Source: Candidatus Solibacter sp. (GTDB taxonomy: Bacteria; Acidobacteriota; Terriglobia; Bryobacterales; Bryobacteraceae). From it: a stretch of DNA of 64,000 nt. The notes below the pieces were generated by a model. That model worked only from the letters and a program-made list of their open reading frames with translations, made no database searches and was not told the DNA's origin. Both the position numbers and the translations under genes were made by a program. Each line of letters opens with the position of its first letter. Positions within the stretch are counted from its first letter, which is position 1. Positions 54,582 through 63,958 of the stretch are shown one piece after another. Where the stretch lies: NCBI GenBank assembly GCA_013822245.1, contig PNKE01000012.1, forward strand, positions 47,312 to 111,311, in the 5' to 3' direction.

Positions 54582-55532
54582 GTGAGACTGACATTTCTCT
54601 TTTTGATCGCCGCGGCTTGCGGCACGCTGCTGGCGCAGTCGCGATTCGTCGAAGTCCAGCCGAAGAGGACGAGAGACTATGACGAACGCAGGGACAACGG
54701 TTACTGCGTGGTGCGGCTCCGCGTGGACGACGAAGTGGTGATCCACATTCGCGGCAACCGGCTCGGCTTCGAAACCGTGCGCGGGCGCGACGCCCATGAC
54801 GAAGGTTCGGAGTGTTCGCAGCCGATGCCCCGCGGCGGCGCGCTGGATAACTTCCGCTTCCGCGGCGTCGATGGGCGCGGGCGTGTCGATTTGGCCGAGG
54901 CGCCCGATTCCGGCAACCGCTTCACGGCGCGCGTTCGAATCCAGGATTCCAAGGGCGGCGACGAAGGCTACACGTTCCGCGTCCAGTGGGACAACCGCAA
55001 CCCGGGGATGAGCGCCGAGAGCGGCGTCTGGCAAGGCTGGGGCGGCGCCGGCAACAGGCCGGGCGGCGGTTCGGGTTGGGGTACTGGGGGCAACCAGGGA
55101 TCGGGCTGGGGCACGGGCGGCAACCAGGGCTCGGGCTGGGGCTCGGGCTCGGGATCGGGCACGGCGACGGGTTGGTGGCAGAACGATTTTGAAACCACCA
55201 CACGCGGCACGGGCGTGGCCCGCATGGCCGGCCAGCCGGATCTGAACCTCACTTCAACGATTCTCCGGCTGCGCCGCAACGGCCAGTTCACGCTCGAAAT
55301 TTCCGGCGCCGAGACGGTCAGTTTCAACGGGACATGGACCCGGAACGGCGATACGGCCGTGCTGGACATCCGCAACGGCTTCGCCAACGGCGGCGCCACC
55401 GGCTCGGGCAACGCAACCATCGTCAACAACGAAGTTCAGAGCCTCACCCTCGATGGCCGCAACCGTCAAATCAACGCCGCGTTCAACGTCCAGTTCCGCT
55501 CCGGCGTCCGCGGCGGACGGTCCCGAAAGTAA
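54582..55532 (+). CDS. Secreted protein with Gly/Trp-rich tandem repeats
   Basis: 316 residues, signal peptide (LTFLFLIAAACGTLLAQ), strong GGAGGGAACGCG ribosome-binding site. Residues 20-145 are an acidic/basic beta domain ending RVQWDNRNPG. Residues 160-190 are near-perfect repeats of the unit GSGWGTGGNQ (DNA about 55066-55160), a flexible linker. Residues 195-316 hold a second beta domain (LRLRRNGQFTLEISGAE, then NGTWTRNGDTAVLDIRNG) resembling a lipocalin/META-like barrel. Function unknown. Confidence 0.75.
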   Translation: MRLTFLFLIAAACGTLLAQSRFVEVQPKRTRDYDERRDNGYCVVRLRVDDEVVIHIRGNRLGFETVRGRDAHDEGSECSQPMPRGGALDNFRFRGVDGRGRVDLAEAPDSGNRFTARVRIQDSKGGDEGYTFRVQWDNRNPGMSAESGVWQGWGGAGNRPGGGSGWGTGGNQGSGWGTGGNQGSGWGSGSGSGTATGWWQNDFETTTRGTGVARMAGQPDLNLTSTILRLRRNGQFTLEISGAETVSFNGTWTRNGDTAVLDIRNGFANGGATGSGNATIVNNEVQSLTLDGRNRQINAAFNVQFRSGVRGGRSRK

Positions 55533-55541
55533 CCCGTCGAT

Positions 55542-56894
55542 CTAACACATCGCGGCGCGGATCGCTTCGGCGATCCGCGCCGTATGTCTTTCAACCAGAA
55601 AAGCGTCGGCTGCTTCCACCATCACGCGCGCCAGCGGTTCGGTGCCCGAAAACCGCACCAGAATCCTGCCCCGCTCAGCCAGATCCTCGCGCGCATCCGC
55701 CATCGCCGCCTGAACCTCCGGCAGATCCTCGATCGGCCGCTTCACCTTGAACCGCACATTCACCAGCTTCTGCGGATAGACGTCGAATCCGGCGACGAGT
55801 TCATCGAGGGACCTGCCCGCGCGGACTGACGCATCGAGGGTGCGCAGCGCCGACAACATCCCGTCGCCGGTGGTCGCATAGCGTCGGAAGATGATGTGTC
55901 CGGACTGCTCGCCGCCAACCGGCAACCCCGCGCGGATCATCTCTTCGAGAACGTACTTGTCGCCCACCGGCGCGCGAAGCAACCGCACGCCGTCGCTTTG
56001 CAACGCGCGCTCGAATCCAAGGTTCGACATCACCGTGGCGACCACCGCCGGCCGCGCACCGTCGAATCCGCCGTTCGAGAGCAGGTCGCGGGCGGCGATC
56101 AGCAGCAGATGATCCCCGTCCAGAATCCGTCCGGACGAGGAGACCATGATGCAGCGGTCGGCGTCGCCGTCGAACGCCGCGCCGCAATCGGCGCCGTGCT
56201 CCAATACCGCCCGCCGCAGTGATTCAACATGCAGAGCGCCGCAGTCGAGATTGATGTTGCGGCCGTCCGGCGAGCACCCCATCCCGACGGCCTCCGCGCC
56301 CAGCCGCGTGAACAACTCCGGCGCCAGATACGACGCCGACCCGTGGGCGCAGTCCAGCACGATGCGCATGCCGTCCAGCCGGCCGCCGAAGGTTGACGCC
56401 AGATAGTCGACATAATGGCGGTCCAGACTCGAATCGGTCTCCAAGTCGACTTCCGCCGGCTCGGGCGCCTCCTCCAACAGGGCGAAGATCCGCTGTTCCA
56501 AACGATGCTCGACCTCGTCCGGCAGCTTGAACCCCGAGTGGTCAAAGACCTTCAGCCCGTTGTCCTGATACGGATTGTGCGAAGCCGAAATCATCACCCC
56601 GGCGACGAAATCCTCCACTCGCGTGAGATACGCCACGCCCGGTGTCGTTGACAGTCCGGCGAAATGCACTTCCACCCCCGCGCGCCCGAGTCCTCCCGCC
56701 GCCAGCGCGGCAAGCCAGGCGCCGGACTCTCTGGTGTCGGTTCCAACCACCACCCGCGGCAGTCCGCCGTGCGGCGCATTGCCGGCCGCCCATTCGCCCA
56801 GTGCGCAGCCGAATGCGAAAACGGTGTCGCGGTCCAGCGGCGGGCTGCCAGCCACGCCTCTGATGCCGTCGGTTCCAAAAAGTTGTCGTGACAT
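55542..56894 (-). CDS. glmM: Phosphoglucosamine mutase
   Basis: 450 residues from ATG 56894. MSRQLFGTDGIRGVAG start, active-site Ser in MISASHNPYQDNG (about 105), metal loop FDGDADRC, and GEQSGHIIF plus the phosphate-binding RFSGTEPLARVM. Converts glucosamine-6-P to glucosamine-1-P for UDP-GlcNAc and peptidoglycan. Downstream of cdaA-cdaR, the conserved Firmicutes-like order in which c-di-AMP synthesis and GlmM are linked. Long in-frame extension upstream is ignored. Confidence 0.96.
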   Translation of the reverse strand: MSRQLFGTDGIRGVAGSPPLDRDTVFAFGCALGEWAAGNAPHGGLPRVVVGTDTRESGAWLAALAAGGLGRAGVEVHFAGLSTTPGVAYLTRVEDFVAGVMISASHNPYQDNGLKVFDHSGFKLPDEVEHRLEQRIFALLEEAPEPAEVDLETDSSLDRHYVDYLASTFGGRLDGMRIVLDCAHGSASYLAPELFTRLGAEAVGMGCSPDGRNINLDCGALHVESLRRAVLEHGADCGAAFDGDADRCIMVSSSGRILDGDHLLLIAARDLLSNGGFDGARPAVVATVMSNLGFERALQSDGVRLLRAPVGDKYVLEEMIRAGLPVGGEQSGHIIFRRYATTGDGMLSALRTLDASVRAGRSLDELVAGFDVYPQKLVNVRFKVKRPIEDLPEVQAAMADAREDLAERGRILVRFSGTEPLARVMVEAADAFLVERHTARIAEAIRAAMC

Positions 56895-56911
56895 ATGGGC
56901 GTCGATGCGGG

Positions 56912-57601
56912 CTATTTCACCGGCGGTGCGGGCGTGGCCGTCTCCGGCGGGGCTGCGTCGGCCGGGCCGATCGTCACCTTCACGAGTATCTGCGGAGAAG
57001 CGGTGAAATTCACCTGCGGATCGCCCGCATAGCAGGTCGTGCGGGCTTCGCCCTCGGAGTCGAGCATGCGCAGGTCCACCGGGTCGGTGAAGACCTCGCG
57101 GATCTTGGAAACGCGGCTTTCGGGTCCGATCACGGTGAGGCTTGAAGGCGTCATGGAGGCCGATTTCACCTGCATGCCCTGCGGAATGTTGGAGTACAGC
57201 ACCTTCACGGGCACGGTGCGGGCGACGCGGGTCTCCAGGGTGAGCCGGATCTGGCTGGGGATGGCGCGTTCGAGCATGATGGCTTCGGGCAGGTCGGCGT
57301 TTTCGCGCGAGATCGTGAACGTGGATTCGCCCGGTCCGCGGACGTTCGACAGATCGATGATGAGCGGCAGCGGCTGGCTGGAGAGCCGCGAAAGCGTGAG
57401 CGAGGGTCCGCGCATCACGAAGTGCACCCGCTCCACCATCTCCGAGCTGATCTGCAGCGACTTCGGGATGTTGCGGTATTGCACCGGTGCCGTGATGGAT
57501 GTCGTGGATTCGCGTGATCCGCTTAGGCCCAGCCACACCAGGAAAGACACGGCGAGCGAGGTGAGCTTCCAGCCGAAGTTCCTTGTGATGAAGCGCGTCA
57601 T
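56912..57601 (-). CDS. cdaR: YbbR-domain regulator of diadenylate cyclase (CdaR-like)
   Basis: 229 residues. One N-terminal membrane anchor (WKLTSLAVSFLVWLGLSGS), then two or three YbbR beta repeats (VQYRNIPKSLQISSE, VKVLYSNIPQGMQVKSASMTPSSLTVIGPE). A Pro/Ala-rich C-terminus follows. CdaR binds and modulates CdaA at the membrane. The ATG overlaps the cdaA stop (ATGA region 57598-57601). Confidence 0.88.
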   Translation of the reverse strand: MTRFITRNFGWKLTSLAVSFLVWLGLSGSRESTTSITAPVQYRNIPKSLQISSEMVERVHFVMRGPSLTLSRLSSQPLPLIIDLSNVRGPGESTFTISRENADLPEAIMLERAIPSQIRLTLETRVARTVPVKVLYSNIPQGMQVKSASMTPSSLTVIGPESRVSKIREVFTDPVDLRMLDSEGEARTTCYAGDPQVNFTASPQILVKVTIGPADAAPPETATPAPPVK

Positions 57602-58419
57602 CGGCGCAGCGCCTCCGCCGGGGGATTGCTGGGGCGGATAGCTCGTCGCCTGGCCCGGCGGCCGAGCCTCTGGGCAACGGTTTCGATGGTGACGTCGGAT
57701 TCCAGTTCGCCCATCTGTGCCAGCGAAATCACGCCGCGCTCCTCGCTCACGATGATGGCGAGGCAGTCGGATTCCTCGGTAACGCCGATCCCGGCCCGGT
57801 GGCGCGTGCCCAGCTTGCGGGACAACTCGGGATTCATCGTCAGCGGCAGGAAGCAGGCCGCGGCGGCAAGCCTGCCGCCCTGAACGATGACGGCGCCGTC
57901 GTGCAGGGCGCCGCCCGGCTGGAAGATGGACAGCAACAGGTCGCGCGTCACGCGCGAGTCCACCGGGACTCCGCTTTCGATAAACGTCCGCAGCCCCACC
58001 TCACGCTCGATGACGATGAGCGCGCCGGTCTTGTTCTGGGCCAGGTTGGTGATGGCGAACAGAATCTCGTCGGCCACCTCCAGGTTCTCAAGACGGCTGC
58101 CGAACGCCAGCCAGCGCCGCTCGCCCAGCGACGATAGCGCCCGCCGGATCTCCGACTGGAACATCACGATCAGCGCGAAGGCGCTATACGGAGCCAGCGT
58201 TTCCAGCAGCGTCCGCAGCAGTTCCAGGTTCGCGGCCACCGAGATGAGATAGGTGAACACGATCAGACCGATGCCGATCAGCACGCGCGCCGCCCGCCGC
58301 CCGCGGATCAGCATGATGCACTGGTAGATCAGAATGGCGACCAGCAGGATATCGACGGCCGCCGTCACCGTGAGCCGCGGAACGGTGGTGGTCAGATCGG
58401 TGATGATGCCCTGCGACAT
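57598..58419 (-). CDS. cdaA: Diadenylate cyclase CdaA
   Basis: 273 residues. Three transmembrane helices (about 18-90), then the DisA_N domain with LHDGAVIVQ (DGA motif) and GTRHRAGIGVTEESD (RHR motif), both required to join two ATP into c-di-AMP. SEERGVISLAQMGEL follows, and the C-terminus is short and basic. First gene of cdaA-cdaR-glmM. c-di-AMP usually controls potassium and osmotic balance and wall stress. Confidence 0.95.
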   Translation of the reverse strand: MSQGIITDLTTTVPRLTVTAAVDILLVAILIYQCIMLIRGRRAARVLIGIGLIVFTYLISVAANLELLRTLLETLAPYSAFALIVMFQSEIRRALSSLGERRWLAFGSRLENLEVADEILFAITNLAQNKTGALIVIEREVGLRTFIESGVPVDSRVTRDLLLSIFQPGGALHDGAVIVQGGRLAAAACFLPLTMNPELSRKLGTRHRAGIGVTEESDCLAIIVSEERGVISLAQMGELESDVTIETVAQRLGRRARRRAIRPSNPPAEALRR

Positions 58420-58724
58420 GTCGCCCGTAAGGTCCTCCGAGACCGGTACTCCCGACCTTCCAGTGTACTAGCAGCCCGTGGTGCAAGTCGCGTGCCGTGC
58501 CGCCGCCAGGGCATAATCTCTCGCCGCCGGATCGAGGCCCGGTGCGGACGCTGATCCCGCTCATCCACGGCGGCGGCCATCGTAGCCGTCGCCGCAAACG
58601 GGTTGCCCCCCTTCGCGCAAGCCGGCAGGCCGGACTTCCACCACGCGCCTGCTGGAGCGGCTCGGGAAAGCGGGATTCGTTTTATCGAACCCCTTTGACG
58701 CGCCGCCGCGTCCATATTCAATAA
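58420..58724. other. Divergent intergenic region with a dispersed repeat
   Basis: No gene seen in these 305 bases between divergent cdaA and a secreted-protein gene. CTAGCAGCCCGTGGTGCAAG then TCGCGTGC (58468-58495) recurs at 63931-63958 with three differences. The end (58700-58724, CCATATTCAATAA) is AT-rich and may hold the plus-strand promoter's -10. Confidence 0.45.
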
Positions 58725-59534
58725 ATGCGGACGCCTCTCATTGCATTGACGCTCTCCCTGGCTTTCGCCCAGGGGGAGACGCCCGTGGAACGCCGGGAAC
58801 TGGTACGCGACGCCGTGGACAACTACTTCAGGTCGGCGAAGCTGATGCGCGAGTTCGCCGTGGTGAGGCACACCGAGCGCCGCGAGTTCGATGGCGGCGG
58901 AAAACTGAAGTCCAGCGAGCGCTGGACCCAGCACATTGACTTCATCGGCGGCGTGAGAGTGGGCTGGACCATCGAGCGTGACGGCAAGCCGTTGAGCCCC
59001 GGCGAGTTGGCCATGAGCCAGGATGCCGCCCGCCAGGAGGCGGCCGAATGGAAGGCCATGACCCCGCGGCAGCGTGCAAAAATTCTCGCCAAGGCCGAAA
59101 AGGAAGCCGACTATCTGAAGGAGTTCCCCCACGCGCTTGTGTTCTCCGCGCTGCCCGATGAGGCCCTGGACGGCCGGCCGGCCATGGTCTGGGCTTTCAA
59201 GCCCAAACCCGGATACAAGGCCAGGTCAATGGGCGGGCGCGCCTATGAGGGCGTGGTGGGCAAGCTCTGGCTCGACAAGGAAGAGCGGCAGTTGATGCGT
59301 CTCGAAGCCGAGGTCGTGCGCGACGTCACCGTGGGCGGCTTCCTGGCCAAGATCGAAAAAGGCACCAAGTTCGAACTCTCCCAGGCGCGCGTCGAGCCGG
59401 GCTGCTGGCTGCCCGTGAAACAGTCCATCCGCTACGGGGCGCGCATCCTGATGGTGAAGGGAATCCACCGGGCGATCGACACCCGCTACCGCGAGTGGCG
59501 CCGCAGCCCGGAGCCGCCGTGGAGCGGGAACTGA
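58725..59534 (+). CDS. Secreted protein of unknown family
   Basis: 269 residues, signal peptide (MRTPLIALTLSLAFAQ). The first half carries RRELVRDAVDNYFRSAKLMREFAVVRHTERREFDGGGKL and a lysine-rich helix (RQRAKILAKAEKEADYLKEF). The second half has AMVWAFKPKPGYKARSMGGRAY and LWLDKEERQLMRLEAEVVRDV, a LolA/LolB-like or outer-membrane-lipoprotein-sorting type strand pattern (weak similarity). Exported, lipid-binding role possible; not recognised. Confidence 0.7.
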   Translation: MRTPLIALTLSLAFAQGETPVERRELVRDAVDNYFRSAKLMREFAVVRHTERREFDGGGKLKSSERWTQHIDFIGGVRVGWTIERDGKPLSPGELAMSQDAARQEAAEWKAMTPRQRAKILAKAEKEADYLKEFPHALVFSALPDEALDGRPAMVWAFKPKPGYKARSMGGRAYEGVVGKLWLDKEERQLMRLEAEVVRDVTVGGFLAKIEKGTKFELSQARVEPGCWLPVKQSIRYGARILMVKGIHRAIDTRYREWRRSPEPPWSGN

Positions 59535-59648
59535 CCCTTCGCGTCACGGCGCATTGATCTCAGTCCAGCCTGGCGGGCCGGCCCGGCTCGACAACGGTTC
59601 CCCTGGCGTTTGAATCGATGGTCATCGAAGACGCCCCTGGAGGGATGG

Positions 59649-59975
59649 TCAGTCGATGACGACGGCCGTGCCCGATGCCGTCACCATCAGCATCCCGCCT
59701 CCATGCGCCGTCGAGATCGTCTCGTAGTCAAGGTCAACGGCGATGACCGCATTGGCGCCCATCTGCTGCGCTTCCTCGCACATCTCCTGGATGGCCAGGT
59801 CCTTGGCCTTGCGCAGTTCGTCCTCGTAGGCGGCCGAGCGCCCCCCCACGATGTCGCGGATTCCCGCGAAGAAGTCCTTGAAGATGTTGGCGCCGAGGAT
59901 CGCTTCGCCCGAAACCAGTCCGAGGTACTGCTTGATCTCTCTGCCCTGCAATGTGGGTGCTGTGACGACAAGCAT
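59649..59975 (-). CDS. YbjQ/UPF0145-family protein
   Basis: 108 residues from ATG 59975, the normal length of the family. [19 protein letters not shown] start, [30 protein letters not shown] centre and [22 protein letters not shown] ending, which matches here as [17 protein letters not shown]. Homo-oligomeric, possibly metal-binding, function unresolved. Five bases after the guanine-deaminase-like gene, so probably in one operon. Confidence 0.88.
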   Translation of the reverse strand: MLVVTAPTLQGREIKQYLGLVSGEAILGANIFKDFFAGIRDIVGGRSAAYEDELRKAKDLAIQEMCEEAQQMGANAVIAVDLDYETISTAHGGGMLMVTASGTAVVID

Positions 59976-59979
59976 GGTG

Positions 59980-60447
59980 TTAGTAAGGAATTTTAGTCTC
60001 ATTTGCCACCCAAATGGCAAATGGCCGTTTTCCCTCGTCCTCGATCAGGCGCCTCGTTGGCAGCGACCGGAGTTCCGCTTTGAGTGGGACCTGGGTGTAG
60101 ATGAAGCTGTCGTCGAAGCCCGCCGCCGAGGCGTCGTTGTGCGTGGCGGCGAAGTAAAGCGCGTCGAGCCTGGCCCAATAAATGGCTCCCAGGCACATCG
60201 GGCAAGGTTCGCAACTTGAGTAGATCACGCAGCCGCGCAAATCAAATCGGCCCAGCTTCGCGCAGGCGGCGCGGATCGCCCGCACTTCGGCGTGCGCCGT
60301 CGGGTCGTTCGCGCTGGTCACGCAGTTCGCCCCCTCGGCCACCACCTCGCCATCCCCCACAATCACCGCCCCAAAAGGACCGCCGCGCCCCGACTGGACG
60401 TTTTCAACGGCCAGCCCGATAGCGCGGCGGAGATACTCTTCGTGCAT
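59980..60447 (-). CDS. guaD: Guanine deaminase / nucleoside-type deaminase
   Basis: 155 residues of the cytidine-deaminase fold: [20 protein letters not shown], zinc His and catalytic Glu in [11 protein letters not shown], and zinc Cys pair in [16 protein letters not shown]. The C-terminal [17 protein letters not shown] is characteristic of the bacterial guanine deaminase (GuaD) group. Converts guanine to xanthine. tRNA-adenosine deaminase (TadA) is less likely given this C-terminus. Confidence 0.85.
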   Translation of the reverse strand: MHEEYLRRAIGLAVENVQSGRGGPFGAVIVGDGEVVAEGANCVTSANDPTAHAEVRAIRAACAKLGRFDLRGCVIYSSCEPCPMCLGAIYWARLDALYFAATHNDASAAGFDDSFIYTQVPLKAELRSLPTRRLIEDEGKRPFAIWVANETKIPY

Positions 60448-60498
60448 GTTACTCTCCAGGACGCCGCATCGGCCCCCCGAAGATCCATTCTACGCGCG

Positions 60499-61113
60499 TT
60501 ACTTGCGCTTGCCGTAGATCTCTTCGGCCTTGGCCCAGTTCACCACGCTCCACCACGCGGCCAGGTAATCCGCCCGCCGGTTCTGATACTTCAGATAATA
60601 GGCGTGCTCCCACACGTCGCAGCCGATCACGGCATACTTGCCTTCCATCAGCGGGTTGTCCTGGTTCGGCGTCGACATGATGTCCACCGTCCCGTCCGCC
60701 GCCGCCACCAGCCACGCCCAGCCCGAACCGAACCGGCCCATGCCGGCGGCGTTGAACTGCGTCTTGAAATGCTCCACTTCGCCGTACTTGGCTTTAATCG
60801 CCGTGACCAGGGAACCGGCCGGCGCCGAGGTCGAAGGCGCGCCCATGATCCGCCAGAACAGGTCGTGGTTCCAGTGCCCGCCGCCGTTGTTGCGCACGGC
60901 CGTGCGGATCGCTTCCGGAACCGCCTTCACGCCTCCGGCCAGCAGCTCATCCAGGCTCTTGCCGGCCAGGTCGGGAGCCGATTCCAGCGCCTTGTTCAGA
61001 TTGGCGACATAGGCCGCGTGATGCTTGCCATGGTGGATCTCCATCGTCATCTTATCGATCGCCGGCTCGAGGGCGTCGACGGCGTAGGGCAGCTGCGGAA
61101 GCGTAAAGGGCAT
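60499..61113 (-). CDS. sodA: Superoxide dismutase, Fe/Mn type
   Basis: 204 residues from ATG 61113 with ACAGGAG upstream. [57 protein letters not shown], and the metal ligands in [20 protein letters not shown]. Dismutates superoxide in the cytosol. The metal cannot be fixed by eye; motifs slightly favour Mn or cambialistic. Monocistronic by context. Confidence 0.95.
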   Translation of the reverse strand: MPFTLPQLPYAVDALEPAIDKMTMEIHHGKHHAAYVANLNKALESAPDLAGKSLDELLAGGVKAVPEAIRTAVRNNGGGHWNHDLFWRIMGAPSTSAPAGSLVTAIKAKYGEVEHFKTQFNAAGMGRFGSGWAWLVAAADGTVDIMSTPNQDNPLMEGKYAVIGCDVWEHAYYLKYQNRRADYLAAWWSVVNWAKAEEIYGKRK

Positions 61114-61207
61114 GGACTCTCCTGTCGTTTGGAAAACTGACGAACGTTTCCTTAGATGAATAAAGCCGCCCGTTGGATGCGGCCGGATCACAATTGTTTG
61201 CAGAGAG

Positions 61208-62650
61208 TTAGACGGTAAACCCGCCGGCCCGCTCAAACGCCGACCCCAATCTGAACATCCCCGGCTCGTCGAAATGCCGCGTCAGGATCTGCATGCCCAC
61301 CGGCAATCCATCGCCCGTCGCGCCGCAAGGCACGCTCATGCACGGGATGCCCGCCAGGCTGCCCGTGATCGTGTAGATGTCGGAAAGGTACATCGCCAGC
61401 GGATCGTCGATCTTCTCGCCCAGCTTGAACGCCGGGAACGGCGACACCGGCGCCACCAGCGCGTCCACTTTCTCGAACGCCTGCGCGAAATCGCCCGCGA
61501 TCAGCGCGCGCACCTTCTGCGCCTTCAAATAGTAAGCGTCGTAATAACCCGAACTCAGCACGTGCGTGCCCAGCATGATCCGCCGCTTCACCTCGGCGCC
61601 AAACCCCTCGCCGCGCGTCAACCGGTACATCTCCGCCATCGTCCGCGCGCGCTCGCTGCGGAACGTGTACCGCACGCCGTCATAGCGCGCCAGGTTCGAA
61701 CTCGCCTCCGCCGTGCAGATGATGTAGTAGCACGCGATCGCGTATTCGGTGTGCGGCATGCTCACGTCGGCAAACTCGCAGCCGAGCGTCTTCAACAGTT
61801 CGATGCCCTTGGCCAGTTGGCCGCCCGTCTCGTTCGCCAGGCCCTTGAAATACTCCTGCGGCAGCCCGATCCTCAGGCCGCGTACATCCTGCCGCATCGC
61901 TTCGGCGTAGCCCGCCACCGGCGCGAACGCGCTGGTCGAATCCTTCGGGTCGCGCCCGGCGATCGTCTCCAGCAACGTGGCCGCGTCGCTGACGTTGCGG
62001 GCGAACGGCCCGATATGGTCCAGCGACGAAGCGAATGCCACCAGTCCGTACCGCGAAACCCGCCCATAGGTCGGCGTCACGCCCACCACCCCGCAAAAAC
62101 TGCCCGGCTGCCGGATCGACCCGCCCGTGTCCGAACCCAGCGACACCGTCGCCGTGCCCTGCGCCACCGCCGCCGCCGATCCGCCGCTCGATCCGCCCGG
62201 CACGCGGTCCAGCGCCACCGGATTGCGCACCGGCCCGTAAGCCGAATTCTCGTTCGACGAGCCCATGGCGAATTCGTCGCAGTTCGTCTTGCCGATCACC
62301 AGCCCGCCCGCTGCCTCCAGCCTCTCGACCGCCGTCGCATCGTAGGGCGGAACCCAGTGCTCCAGCATCTTCGAGCCGCACGTGGTGGTGATGCCCCTGG
62401 TCGTGATGACATCCTTCACCGCCACCGGCACGCCCGCCAGCGCGCCCGGCTCCTCGCCGGCGGCGATCGCGGCATCCGCCTTCCTCGCCGTCTCCATCGC
62501 CCGCTCCGGGCACAGCCGCAGGTAGGCGTTCGTCTTCTGATTCCCGGCTTCGGCAAACCCCAGCGCGGCCTCGCAGACCTCGGCGGCGCTGAACTCGCGC
62601 GCCGCCAGACCTGCCCGAATCGTCGCGATCGTCAGTTTGTTGACATCCAT
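61208..62650 (-). CDS. gatA: Asp/Glu-tRNA amidotransferase subunit A
   Basis: 480 residues from ATG 62650. Amidase-signature motifs: [14 protein letters not shown] with the catalytic Lys, [20 protein letters not shown] and [18 protein letters not shown] with Ser/cis-Ser. [13 protein letters not shown] and C-terminal helix follow. Transamidates misacylated Glu-tRNA(Gln)/Asp-tRNA(Asn) together with GatB and GatC. GatB is not in the window. Seven bases after gatC. Confidence 0.96.
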   Translation of the reverse strand: MDVNKLTIATIRAGLAAREFSAAEVCEAALGFAEAGNQKTNAYLRLCPERAMETARKADAAIAAGEEPGALAGVPVAVKDVITTRGITTTCGSKMLEHWVPPYDATAVERLEAAGGLVIGKTNCDEFAMGSSNENSAYGPVRNPVALDRVPGGSSGGSAAAVAQGTATVSLGSDTGGSIRQPGSFCGVVGVTPTYGRVSRYGLVAFASSLDHIGPFARNVSDAATLLETIAGRDPKDSTSAFAPVAGYAEAMRQDVRGLRIGLPQEYFKGLANETGGQLAKGIELLKTLGCEFADVSMPHTEYAIACYYIICTAEASSNLARYDGVRYTFRSERARTMAEMYRLTRGEGFGAEVKRRIMLGTHVLSSGYYDAYYLKAQKVRALIAGDFAQAFEKVDALVAPVSPFPAFKLGEKIDDPLAMYLSDIYTITGSLAGIPCMSVPCGATGDGLPVGMQILTRHFDEPGMFRLGSAFERAGGFTV

Positions 62651-62657
62651 GCCGTGT

Positions 62658-62957
62658 TTACCGCTCGATGATCTTCGGCACCTTGAACTGGCCCGCCCCG
62701 CCGAGCGGAGCATTGGCCAGGGCCGTGGCGTTGTCGAAACTCGCGCCCGGAACGTCCTCGCGCAGAGTCGCCGTTTCTCCGGCCTCGTATAGGACCTGCG
62801 CCATCGGCTCCACCGCCGACGTGTCGAGTTCGTTCAGCTTGTCGATATGCGTGAGAATCTCATCCAGATCGTGGGCCATTCGCGCAATCTCGGCCTCCGT
62901 CAGGCTCAGGTTCGCCAGCCCTGCCACGTACCGGACTTCCTGTTCGCCTATCTTCAC
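62658..62957 (-). CDS. gatC: Asp/Glu-tRNA amidotransferase subunit C
   Basis: 99 residues from GTG 62957, which overlaps the TGA of the DUF721 gene (GTGA) and so decides the start over an ATG at 62975. VKIGEQEVRYVAGLANLSLT, ILTHIDKLNELDTSAVEPMAQVL and LREDVPGASFDNATALANAP are the usual GatC markers. Clamps GatA and GatB together. Confidence 0.94.
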   Translation of the reverse strand: MKIGEQEVRYVAGLANLSLTEAEIARMAHDLDEILTHIDKLNELDTSAVEPMAQVLYEAGETATLREDVPGASFDNATALANAPLGGAGQFKVPKIIER

Positions 62958-63301
62958 GCTCGCCTCTTCCTCCATATCTCCTGCGGCGATGCCGCCGGCA
63001 GGCGCTCGCTTACCGGCGGCCGCCGCGGCACCGCCAGCCTGAACTCGATTCTCTCCACCAGATCCAGACCGGTGAGCTTGCGCAGGTTCGCCAGAATCTG
63101 GCCTCTCAAGGGAGCCAGATTCCGGCGCCAGATCTCGTCCTCCACCTCGACGGTGATCGAGCCTGAACCGAAACTCACCGCTTTCGCCTTCTCCGCCAGG
63201 CGCTTGCCAACCGCCGGCGGCCACGCCGCCAGGGCGATCTCTCCCGGAGTCAAAGCCGACTTCGATTTCAGTTGCGCAATCAGACGTCCAGCCCGCTCCA
63301 T
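62954..63301 (-). CDS. DUF721/DciA-like protein
   Basis: 115 residues from ATG 63301. ERAGRLIAQLKSKSALTPGE, ALAAWPPAVGKRLAEKAKAV and the basic VEVEDEIWRRNLAPLRGQILANL region, then VERIEFRLAVPRRPP. The DUF721/DciA family includes helicase-loading proteins for replication and other small nucleic-acid binders. It starts 68 bases from the divergent maf ATG and is coupled to gatC. Confidence 0.82.
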   Translation of the reverse strand: MERAGRLIAQLKSKSALTPGEIALAAWPPAVGKRLAEKAKAVSFGSGSITVEVEDEIWRRNLAPLRGQILANLRKLTGLDLVERIEFRLAVPRRPPVSERLPAASPQEIWRKRRA

Positions 63302-63369
63302 GGTCTCTCCAGGAACCCAGATTCTAACATGCCCGCACGCCGGGCTTGGCCATGCTACTCTCACCCTCG

Positions 63370-63927
63370 ATGATCGTGCTTGCAAGCCAGTCGCCCCGCC
63401 GCCGCGAGATCCTTCTCAATGCCGGCTTCCAGCTCGTGGTCCGCCCGGCCAATGTCGAGGAGATCCCTCTGCGGGCGGAAGACCCGGCGGCCTACGTTCT
63501 CCGCCTGGCGCGCGAAAAAGCCGCGGCCGCCGCGGCGGATCCCGAGGAATTCGTCCTCGCCGCCGACACTACCGTCGCCGCCGCCGGCCACATCCTCGAA
63601 AAGCCGCATTCGGCCCAGGATGCCGCCCGCATGCTGCGTCTGCTCAGCGGCCGGACCCACCAGGTGCTCACCGGCGTCTGCCTCCGCCACCGCCGCCGCG
63701 AATGGTCCGGCGTGGAATCCACCCATGTCCGGTTCTCCATCCTCACCGAGCCGGAAGTCCTCGCCTACGCCGCCTCCGGCGAGCCTATGGACAAAGCCGG
63801 CGGCTATGCCATTCAAGGCCTGGCCTCGAAGTTCATCGACCGCATCGAGGGCTGCTACTTCAACGTCGTCGGCCTGCCCGTTTCGCTCGTCTACCGCTTC
63901 CTCAAACAGGCCGGCTACCCCTTCTGA
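63370..63927 (+). CDS. maf: Maf-family nucleoside-triphosphate pyrophosphatase
   Basis: 185 residues from ATG 63370. MIVLASQSPRRREILLNAG start, NVEEIPLRAEDP, LAADTTVAAAGHILEKP, and QGLASKFIDRIEGCYFNVVGLP. Hydrolyses modified or house-cleaning NTPs (dTTP/UTP or m7GTP) and is linked to septum inhibition. Divergent from the DUF721-gatC-gatA unit with a 68-base gap. Confidence 0.93.
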   Translation: MIVLASQSPRRREILLNAGFQLVVRPANVEEIPLRAEDPAAYVLRLAREKAAAAAADPEEFVLAADTTVAAAGHILEKPHSAQDAARMLRLLSGRTHQVLTGVCLRHRRREWSGVESTHVRFSILTEPEVLAYAASGEPMDKAGGYAIQGLASKFIDRIEGCYFNVVGLPVSLVYRFLKQAGYPF

Positions 63928-63930
63928 ATC

Positions 63931-63958
63931 CTAGCGGCCCGTGGTAGAAGTCGCGTGC
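63931..63958. repeat. Dispersed 28-base repeat, second copy
   Basis: CTAGCGGCCCGTGGTAGAAG then TCGCGTGC, 25 of 28 identical to 58468-58495. It begins three bases after the maf stop, in the same orientation as the other copy relative to the window. The window ends 42 bases later in GC-rich DNA with no further feature. Confidence 0.6.

Noticed and set aside
55542..57677. Single long minus-strand frame covering glmM and beyond
   Set aside because: Only the part from ATG 56894 is GlmM; the upstream part is a shadow of cdaR.
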